Shown one piece after another: positions 14,890 to 19,079 of a stretch of 19,079 nt of DNA (within the stretch, counting starts at the first letter, position 1; each line of letters begins with the position of its first letter). The notes under the pieces were generated by a model. The model made no database searches and was not told the origin of the DNA. It was given only the letters and a program-made list of their open reading frames with translations. Both the position numbers and the translations under genes were made by a program. Origin of the DNA: an uncultured Candidatus Melainabacteria bacterium (GTDB lineage Bacteria > Cyanobacteriota > Vampirovibrionia > Gastranaerophilales > Gastranaerophilaceae); assembly GCA_934692295.1 (NCBI GenBank), contig CAKUTL010000028.1, positions 1-19,079 on the forward strand, in the 5' to 3' direction.

Positions 14890-14959
14890 GGTGTATGGTT
14901 TGTTGGTGTTACTGTGATTTGCATTCTTAAATATTGCCAAAACTTAAGTCTTTGCTAAC

Positions 14960-15709
14960 TTAAAATCTTCTAACATAGTAATTAGAATCTTTTTTTAAGT
15001 CTTCTTTTGCTTTTAAAAGTTCTGGGTCAGAGAAATTTCTTGTTAATATTTTTGCAGCTTTTTCTCTGATTGTATATTCTTGAATATTTTTTGTCCGTAA
15101 AATTATTTCTTTTAAATCTTCAAAGTTAATCTTATCCCAAAATACATAAATGGTTTCTAAGCACCAATATAACTTAAAAACTTCTTTATTAACTTTGTAT
15201 TTCCCATCAAAAAAGTCCTCTTTTTCGATTTTGTCTAATAGGTCTTTTGTTAACTTAACAAGTTCAGGACAAAAACGGTTGCAAAAATCATCGTTATTTT
15301 TTAAATAAGAAATTGCTCCGATAACATTTCTACAGATGTTCCCATTTATATCAATAATCGCAGCTAAAAAGATTTTGTAATTTTCAGGAGTTTCAAAGTA
15401 TTTTAGGGTTTGAGGATTAGCCATAAATTCATTTAGTTTTAAGGATACGACTTCTCGAATTTTGCCATCTTGACCAACTAAATTTGATACAAGTATTTGG
15501 GCTTCATTTTGAGAATTAATAGTTTCAAGTTTTAATGCTGAAAGCTGTTTCTGAACAATGTTTCCAGATTGCAAAAATCCTAAAAGTTCAGAATGCGAAT
15601 ATTCATTTTCGCATAAATTCAACGCTTGTTTAAAATTTTCATCTAAAGTTTCATAGTAACTATTATTCAAATTATATTCCTCAATCACCCTGTACAACAA
15701 ATATAACAC
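14960..15709 (-). CDS. HEAT-like helical-repeat protein, function unknown
   Basis: Up to 249 residues, all predicted helical, with no signal peptide. Paired helices with the spacing of HEAT repeats are suggested at LVGQDGKIREVVSLKLNEFM, NGNICRNVIGAISYLKN, and IQEYTIREKAAKILTRNFSDPELLKAKEDL. Such folds usually serve as protein-binding scaffolds, and no catalytic motif is seen. The start is unclear. The longest frame opens at GTG 15709, other in-frame choices are GTG 15688 and TTG 15670, and only the TTG has a Shine-Dalgarno-like GAGGA at a suitable distance. The protein would then be 236 residues. There is no ATG in the first 30 codons. It points away from the small gene at 15799 across a short divergent region and converges on dxr. 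A second HEAT-like protein is encoded just upstream on the same strand (15975-16652), but I see no clear sequence similarity between the two. Confidence 0.7.
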   Translation of the reverse strand: MLYLLYRVIEEYNLNNSYYETLDENFKQALNLCENEYSHSELLGFLQSGNIVQKQLSALKLETINSQNEAQILVSNLVGQDGKIREVVSLKLNEFMANPQTLKYFETPENYKIFLAAIIDINGNICRNVIGAISYLKNNDDFCNRFCPELVKLTKDLLDKIEKEDFFDGKYKVNKEVFKLYWCLETIYVFWDKINFEDLKEIILRTKNIQEYTIREKAAKILTRNFSDPELLKAKEDLKKDSNYYVRRF

Positions 15710-15773
15710 AAAGCATAATGATTTTTTACTCCAAAATCGTTTAAATGTATGATATAAGAGCCGAAACTTGGGC

Positions 15774-15779
15774 TATAAT
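15774..15779 (+). promoter_or_regulatory. -10 box before the 59-codon gene
   Basis: A perfect TATAAT whose predicted transcription start (near 15786) coincides with the AGGAG Shine-Dalgarno at 15786-15790. The mRNA leader would be only about 13 bases. No good -35 is seen. Confidence 0.4.
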
Positions 15780-15798
15780 GGTTCTAGGAGAAATTGTT

Positions 15799-15978
15799 AT
15801 GGAAAATATTATATCTTTTTTTCAAGAAATATTTATGCTTAAAGAAAATAATAGTGTAAAAATCGGATTGGCAGATTTTAGAGAAGAAAAATCTCCTGTA
15901 GAAAAAAAAGTTTCAAGAGTAAATCATACTCCAAAAGAACTTAAATTATCTGATTTGATGCGAAAAAGCAGTTGTTAA
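15799..15978 (+). CDS. Small protein, 59 residues, function unknown
   Basis: I do not recognise this protein. The first 13 residues (MENIISFFQEIFM) form an amphipathic, hydrophobic helix and the rest is charged and probably disordered, ending in KELKLSDLMRKSSC. Translation from ATG 15799 is favoured because AGGAG at 15786-15790 sits eight bases upstream and a TATAAT box lies just before that. The open frame reaches back to an ATG at 15745, but that version would need a transcript starting upstream of this promoter. Its TAA overlaps the TAA of the opposite-strand HEAT-like gene within a shared TTAA (15975-15978). It is the only plus-strand gene between 14822 and 18400. Good start signals make it more credible than its length suggests. 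Confidence 0.6.
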   Translation: MENIISFFQEIFMLKENNSVKIGLADFREEKSPVEKKVSRVNHTPKELKLSDLMRKSSC

Positions 15979-16652
15979 ATTTTTTGATTTTTTTTGTAAT
16001 TTTGGTAAACAATAGCCAACGCCTGTAGTGCATTTGTTTGAACTATAGGATTGGAGTCTTTTGTTGCATTGATTAGTGGAATAATAAATTTATCTAATTC
16101 AATATCAGAATTTGTTGCGAGATTAGTAATGCAGGAGATTGCAGAATTTATTTCAACCCAGTTTGAGGATTTTAGCGTTTCTATAATTTTGTTTTGTAGA
16201 ATTTTAGTATATCTGCACACTCCGGATATTGCATTTTTTCTTATCAAATCATTATCTTCTCCGAATTTAGAGAAAAGAATTTCAAATGTTTCATCTTTAG
16301 GAAATTCCGAGATTGCAAGGATTGCAGCTGCACAAACATTCGCATTGGATGAATTTGTTTTTTCTTTAATTGCATTATAAATAAGTTCTTCATAATTATT
16401 TTCTGTATATGTTATTTTGTTTACTTTTTGCGGTTTTGTCTCTTTTTTACCGTCTGGTAGAATATATGAAAAACCTGCTCGTGTTATTGCGTCTTTTGCT
16501 TCTTCAAGGGTTTTGAATTCCATCCCGTCGGAACCTAGCGGGTGCGGAATTTTTTGAACAATGGATTTGTTTTTATTTTTAAGTGGAATGGCGTTAACAA
16601 CAAAAATTTCTTCATTATTTTTTATCTCTTTTTTAATAGCGACATATTGCAT
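15975..16652 (-). CDS. HEAT-repeat protein with a small N-terminal domain, function unknown
   Basis: A 225-residue cytoplasmic protein. Residues 1-70 form a compact alpha/beta region with FKTLEEAKDAITRAGFSYILPDGKK (46-70). About 86-220 consists of paired helices with HEAT-type features: NANVCAAAILAISEFPKDETFEIL, DNDLIRKNAISGVCRY, NWVEINSAISCITNLA and SNPIVQTNALQALAIVY, with the Asn/Asp-x-x-Val/Ile-Arg-x-x-Ala pattern in several. It is probably a protein-interaction scaffold. It starts three bases after the stop of the exported protein gene at 16656-17261, with GAAGGA about eight bases before the ATG inside that gene's end, so translation is likely coupled. It is the last gene of the four-gene operon that begins at 18289. 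Being cytoplasmic, it stands apart from its three exported neighbours. Confidence 0.82.
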   Translation of the reverse strand: MQYVAIKKEIKNNEEIFVVNAIPLKNKNKSIVQKIPHPLGSDGMEFKTLEEAKDAITRAGFSYILPDGKKETKPQKVNKITYTENNYEELIYNAIKEKTNSSNANVCAAAILAISEFPKDETFEILFSKFGEDNDLIRKNAISGVCRYTKILQNKIIETLKSSNWVEINSAISCITNLATNSDIELDKFIIPLINATKDSNPIVQTNALQALAIVYQNYKKNQKI

Positions 16653-16655
16653 GTT

Positions 16656-17261
16656 TTATATTCCTTCATAAAAAATACTTTTATCCAATTGGGCAAAAAA
16701 TTCTTGATAAACATTCGGTTTGTATAGTCTGATAACATTTGTTGGTGCAGATTTTACGAATGAATATCCATCTGCATTTTGTAATATTTTTTCGACTAAA
16801 ACAAATCTCACTTTTGTTTTAGAATTTCCAAATTTTTCTACATCTACATTGGCATCCACAATTGCGGTTTTATCTTTCATTTCATTAGAAATACGCATTG
16901 AAGGGTCATACATTGAACCAACATTTGTTCCATAAGATAGTACTGTTGTAGCGGTTGTTAGTGCTAAAATTATAGACCATCCTGCAATACGTTTTTTGTC
17001 AATGTGGTGTTTTTTGAATGTCTTTTGAGCTCTAATGAAGCCTAAATCGGTATCAATTTCTTGAATTACAAATCCGCTATCTTGTAAGGTGTTTATAGCA
17101 GATTTCATAACTTTTGTCGTATCAGGGGTTTCAAAAACTCGGGTTTGCATTTCCCTTAACTCAAGCAGGCTCATTTTTTTAGTTCTTTTTGCCATTGCAC
17201 AGTTGCTTGTTGCAAAAAGAATTAAAATAGCTAATGAAGTTGTAAAAAGTTTCTTTATCAT
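16656..17261 (-). CDS. Exported protein of the LQD-GF family (paralogue A), with internal membrane segment
   Basis: A 201-residue protein with a signal peptide (basic MIKK, hydrophobic 5-19, likely cut after AMA at residue 24). Cys21 lacks a proper lipobox, so a lipoprotein is unlikely. The mature part carries REMQTRVFETPD, then MKSAINTLQDSGFVIQEIDTDLGFI with LQDSGF at 59-64, and ends with YQEFFAQLDKSIF. All three blocks are shared with the neighbouring gene product. Between them, about residues 92-112 form a second hydrophobic stretch (IAGWSIILALTTATTVL) that the paralogue lacks. I know this motif set from small bacterial envelope proteins of unknown function and can offer no activity. Its ATG overlaps the TGA of the preceding gene (ATGA at 17261-17258), a mark of translational coupling and of tandem duplication. 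Confidence 0.82.
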   Translation of the reverse strand: MIKKLFTTSLAILILFATSNCAMAKRTKKMSLLELREMQTRVFETPDTTKVMKSAINTLQDSGFVIQEIDTDLGFIRAQKTFKKHHIDKKRIAGWSIILALTTATTVLSYGTNVGSMYDPSMRISNEMKDKTAIVDANVDVEKFGNSKTKVRFVLVEKILQNADGYSFVKSAPTNVIRLYKPNVYQEFFAQLDKSIFYEGI

Positions 17262-17782
17262 ATTTTTTGCTTTTGTAAGAATATTGCTTTATCTACTTTT
17301 GAGAAAAAGTCTTGGTAATAATTTTCGTTATTAACATCATCAATAAATTGTGCGTTTCCGTACATATTCAACAATTTGCGTTTGAAATTAACTCTAACCT
17401 TTATACTTTTTCCGTATTCAGTAACGTTTGCCGTTGTTTCTATTGTTGCAACTTTAACTCCGTTCCAATTCAATCTAGATTTAGATAACCCGAATTCCTT
17501 TGTTATATCAATATTAGGGTCAGAAGTATCAAAATCTTTTACCCCGTATATAAATCCTAATAAGGGATTGGCATTATAAACAATAAAACCTTCATCTTGT
17601 AATACATTCAGCATTGCTTTCATAATAAGAGGTTTGTCACTAGAATCATATGTTCTTGTTTGGAATTGACGTTTTTCCAATTGAGTCATTGGAGTTATAA
17701 TTTGTTCTGCTTCTCTTTTTTTTGCACATACAGGAAGTGAAAGGCATAAAACAAAGAGAATTAATAATATTTTCTTCATCAT
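17258..17782 (-). CDS. Exported protein of the LQD-GF family (paralogue B)
   Basis: A 174-residue protein with a signal peptide (MMKKILLILFVLCLSLPVCA, cut after residue 20). The mature part has KRQFQTRTYDSSD, then MKAMLNVLQDEGFIVYNANPLLGFIYG with LQDEGF at 61-66, a beta-rich middle (TIETTANVTEYGKSIKVRVNF) and a tail YQDFFSKVDKAIF. The blocks align in order with the product of the following gene, so the two are tandem paralogues. It is expected in the periplasm or attached to the envelope. Function is unknown. The gene follows the BamE-like gene by 12 bases with AGGAGA just upstream, and its stop overlaps the next start. Two ATGs open the frame (17782 and 17779), and the first is used here. 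Confidence 0.85.
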   Translation of the reverse strand: MMKKILLILFVLCLSLPVCAKKREAEQIITPMTQLEKRQFQTRTYDSSDKPLIMKAMLNVLQDEGFIVYNANPLLGFIYGVKDFDTSDPNIDITKEFGLSKSRLNWNGVKVATIETTANVTEYGKSIKVRVNFKRKLLNMYGNAQFIDDVNNENYYQDFFSKVDKAIFLQKQKI

Positions 17783-17794
17783 TTATTTCTTCTC

Positions 17795-18289
17795 CTAGAA
17801 TGTACTCATATGGTATGAAACTTTTGAAACTTTACCAGATTCGTCAAATTTCAAGACAACGGTAAGTGTTTTTTGGACAGATTGAGCAACTCCTCCGTTT
17901 TTGTTGTATCCGACATTGGCAAGTCCTCCGCCGAAACCTCCGGAACCGTATCCTCCGCCTAGTCCGCCTACTCCAACTCCAAAACCGGAATTGTTATATG
18001 CTGTAATTGAAGAAACTTTGTCATAAACCCAAGTTTCCAATCCATCGGCATCTTGAGTAACGATATTGGGAGATCCTAAAATTTCTGCAACTTCCGCTTG
18101 TGATGTTCCAACTTTTACATTGCGTTGAACAATCCCTAAAGTCATTTGCTGTTCTTTGATTGGTGTTGTCATTTGAACTTGACATTTTTCAGGATGTCTT
18201 CTGCATTTTCGGCTCAATTTTTGTTCATTGATTGCAAAAGCAGGAAGTGCAATACTTAAAACTAATAATGAAGCTAATATATTTTTCAT
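17795..18289 (-). CDS. SmpA/OmlA (BamE)-like exported protein with a glycine-rich insert
   Basis: A 164-residue protein with a signal peptide cut after AFA (residue 19). There is no lipobox Cys, unlike true BamE lipoproteins. Residues 54-98 (VQRNVKVGTSQAEVAEILGSPNIV...ETWVYDK) carry the SmpA/OmlA pattern of a helix with G-T/M-S-x-x-E-V followed by LGSP and a W-V-Y strand. Residues about 140-160 (KTLTVVLKFDESGKVSKVSYH) give the final strands. Between them sits a glycine-rich loop (102-133) absent from the usual fold. BamE proteins assist outer-membrane protein assembly, but this one could equally be one of the many SmpA-like periplasmic proteins of unknown role. It is the first gene of the four-gene minus-strand operon. 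AAGGGA lies about six bases before the ATG. Confidence 0.82.
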   Translation of the reverse strand: MKNILASLLVLSIALPAFAINEQKLSRKCRRHPEKCQVQMTTPIKEQQMTLGIVQRNVKVGTSQAEVAEILGSPNIVTQDADGLETWVYDKVSSITAYNNSGFGVGVGGLGGGYGSGGFGGGLANVGYNKNGGVAQSVQKTLTVVLKFDESGKVSKVSYHMSTF

Positions 18290-18328
18290 AATATTTCCCT
18301 TTTTCTTCCAACTGCATATTTTTCAAAT

Positions 18329-18357
18329 ATTATAGCAAATTATCGAATATTTTTAAA
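18329..18357 (-). promoter_or_regulatory. Promoter of the four-gene envelope operon
   Basis: Minus-strand TTTAAA (18357-18352), 17 bases, then TG-C-TATAAT with the hexamer at 18334-18329. The predicted start near 18322 gives a leader of about 33 bases that includes the Shine-Dalgarno. This is the best-formed housekeeping promoter in the window. Confidence 0.65.
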
Positions 18358-18388
18358 TAGTTCAAGTTGGATTTTGTAAAAATTTTAT

Positions 18389-18394
18389 TATAAT
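18389..18394 (+). promoter_or_regulatory. -10 box for the gene at 18401; predicts a leaderless mRNA
   Basis: A perfect TATAAT followed by six bases (AAAAGT) and then ATG at 18401. TTGGAT (18367-18372) lies 16 bases upstream as a weak -35. No Shine-Dalgarno is present. It is divergent from the envelope-operon promoter, with about 30 bases between the two sets of boxes. Confidence 0.5.
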
Positions 18395-18400
18395 AAAAGT

Positions 18401-18928
18401 ATGAAAGAATGGATATTTTTACTTGCAATATTATTATTTCCTACGGTTTCAATGGCGACTGTTATTACCGGAGGGGTTGAATATACGGCAAGTGAAGCTC
18501 AAGATATAATTTTGCAAGATAAACCAAAACCTTTAAATATAGAAAATTTGAAAAATAATTATCTTGATATTGATAGAGATGAAAATATTCAAAATATGTT
18601 AAAAGGTTTTACGGATTTGAAAGACCGAACCTTGGCATATTTTTCTGATGGAAGCTATGGGATTGTGTATAAAGATAATCCTTTAACCGTTTTGTATTAT
18701 GGCAAAAATGGTGTTCTCACTCATACGGAAGAACGAACTTCTACAAATTATCCTTATAAATCTTACAAATATGATACAAGAGGAAATCTTGTTAATATGA
18801 CATTTCGAGTTTCGGAAGGCGAAACATTTATTTTTAATAATTCCGGAAATTTAATTGCACATTGGAAAGGGCAAAATTGCTATAACTCCGATGGAAAAGT
18901 TATTATGACTCGACAGATTTTGAAATAG
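18401..18928 (+). CDS. Exported protein of unknown function with YD-like beta repeats
   Basis: A 175-residue protein with a signal peptide (MKEWIFLLAILLFPTVSMA, likely cut after residue 19). The N-terminal mature part (about 20-75) is helical and charged. From about residue 80 the sequence becomes short beta strands with a recurring G-x-L/Y pattern: FSDGSYGIVY, YYGKNGVLTHTEE, YKYDTRGNLVNMTF, FNNSGNLIAHW and CYNSDGKVIM. The YDTRGNL and NSGNL units resemble the YD/MORN-like repeats of wall-associated and Rhs proteins, though only about five units are present. It is probably periplasmic or surface-exposed. I cannot assign a function. It is divergent from the BamE-like operon and followed by the sigma-28-type promoter of the next gene, so it is likely a single-gene unit. 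Confidence 0.78.
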   Translation: MKEWIFLLAILLFPTVSMATVITGGVEYTASEAQDIILQDKPKPLNIENLKNNYLDIDRDENIQNMLKGFTDLKDRTLAYFSDGSYGIVYKDNPLTVLYYGKNGVLTHTEERTSTNYPYKSYKYDTRGNLVNMTFRVSEGETFIFNNSGNLIAHWKGQNCYNSDGKVIMTRQILK

Positions 18929-18971
18929 AATTTTAATTGTAACAAAATATTACAAAAATCTTAAACATGTC

Positions 18972-18998
18972 TAAAGTTTTGATTAAAAATGCCGATAA
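18972..18998 (+). promoter_or_regulatory. Perfect sigma-28 (FliA-type) promoter
   Basis: TAAAGTTT (18972-18979), exactly 11 bases, then GCCGATAA (18991-18998). Every base of both boxes equals the enterobacterial sigma-28 consensus TAAAGTTT-N11-GCCGATAA. The predicted start near 19005 precedes AAAGGA (19029-19034) and the ATG at 19044. It places the last gene under flagellar-type control. Confidence 0.85.
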
Positions 18999-19043
18999 CA
19001 TAGGTAACCAAAGGAATACTATAAATCGAAAGGATTTAGAAAA

Positions 19044-19079
19044 ATGGGATTGGCAACGTCACAAGCAAGATTTTTGTGC
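19044..19079 (+). CDS. Start of a gene beginning MGLATSQARFL, cut by the window end
   Basis: Only 12 codons are visible (MGLATSQARFLC). AAAGGA lies nine bases before the ATG and a perfect sigma-28 promoter sits 45 bases upstream, so the start is well supported. I recall similar MGL(A/S)xSQAR(F/L)L openings in uncharacterised proteins of Melainabacteria-like genomes, but cannot verify this here. The promoter suggests a flagellum- or motility-linked protein expressed late. Confidence 0.65.
   Translation, partial: MGLATSQARFLC

Noticed and set aside
16051..16380. 109-codon plus-strand frame opposite the second HEAT-like gene
   Set aside because: Mirror of a HEAT-repeat coding region, no Shine-Dalgarno or promoter, and it would oppose a tightly coupled operon.
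17195..17261. Lipoprotein signal at Cys21 of paralogue A
   Set aside because: The residues before the Cys (TSN) do not form a lipobox, while AMA just after it is a good signal peptidase I site.

Overview
The window reads as AT-rich chromosomal DNA from a Gram-negative-type (diderm) bacterium. The genes for outer-membrane lipid traffic (MlaE/MlaF), a BamE-like periplasmic protein, a short prepilin of the KAFTLAEVLITLGIVG type, FlhB and a sigma-28-like factor, together with the low GC content, best fit a non-photosynthetic relative of Cyanobacteria (Melainabacteria/Vampirovibrionia, for example Gastranaerophilales). That placement is inference from protein style. There is no rRNA here to settle it. 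I see no tRNA, CRISPR array, transposase, integrase or phage gene.

Layout. 30-1460: a protein with a papain-like Cys/His/Asp arrangement. 1461-2036: a 576-base gene-free stretch packed with short dispersed repeats and hairpins, then a promoter for the prepilin-like gene (2037-2711). 2722-4398 (minus): an AMP-forming acyl-CoA synthetase. 8347-4556 (minus): a compact run mlaE, mlaF, a class I/II aminotransferase (LL-diaminopimelate type) and cysK, with an HPP-like membrane protein (8377-9303) just upstream. 9374-14821 (plus): deoC, flhB, a sigma-70 family factor, a hybrid-looking sensor histidine kinase and dxr. 14960-18289 (minus): a HEAT-like gene, a second HEAT-like gene, two paralogous exported proteins that share an LQD-GF motif, and a BamE-like exported protein. 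The last four of these form one tight operon. A 59-codon plus-strand gene sits between the two HEAT-like genes. 18401-18928 (plus) encodes an exported protein of unknown function, and 19044 to the window end is the start of a gene beginning MGLATSQARFL.

How it fits together. Core metabolism (DXR, CysK, DeoC, acyl-CoA synthetase, aminotransferase) is mixed with envelope genes and the edge of a flagellar or type III export programme. The most striking signal is a letter-perfect sigma-28 (FliA-type) promoter, TAAAGTTT-N11-GCCGATAA, at 18972-18998 ahead of the last gene. It lies about 7 kb from flhB and a sigma-28-like factor that could drive it. A second pattern is that four promoter-proximal genes have a -10 box exactly six bases before the ATG (2037, 8347 minus, 11937, 18401). 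This puts the predicted transcription start on the A of the start codon and predicts leaderless mRNAs. Many genes inside operons instead carry ordinary Shine-Dalgarno sites.
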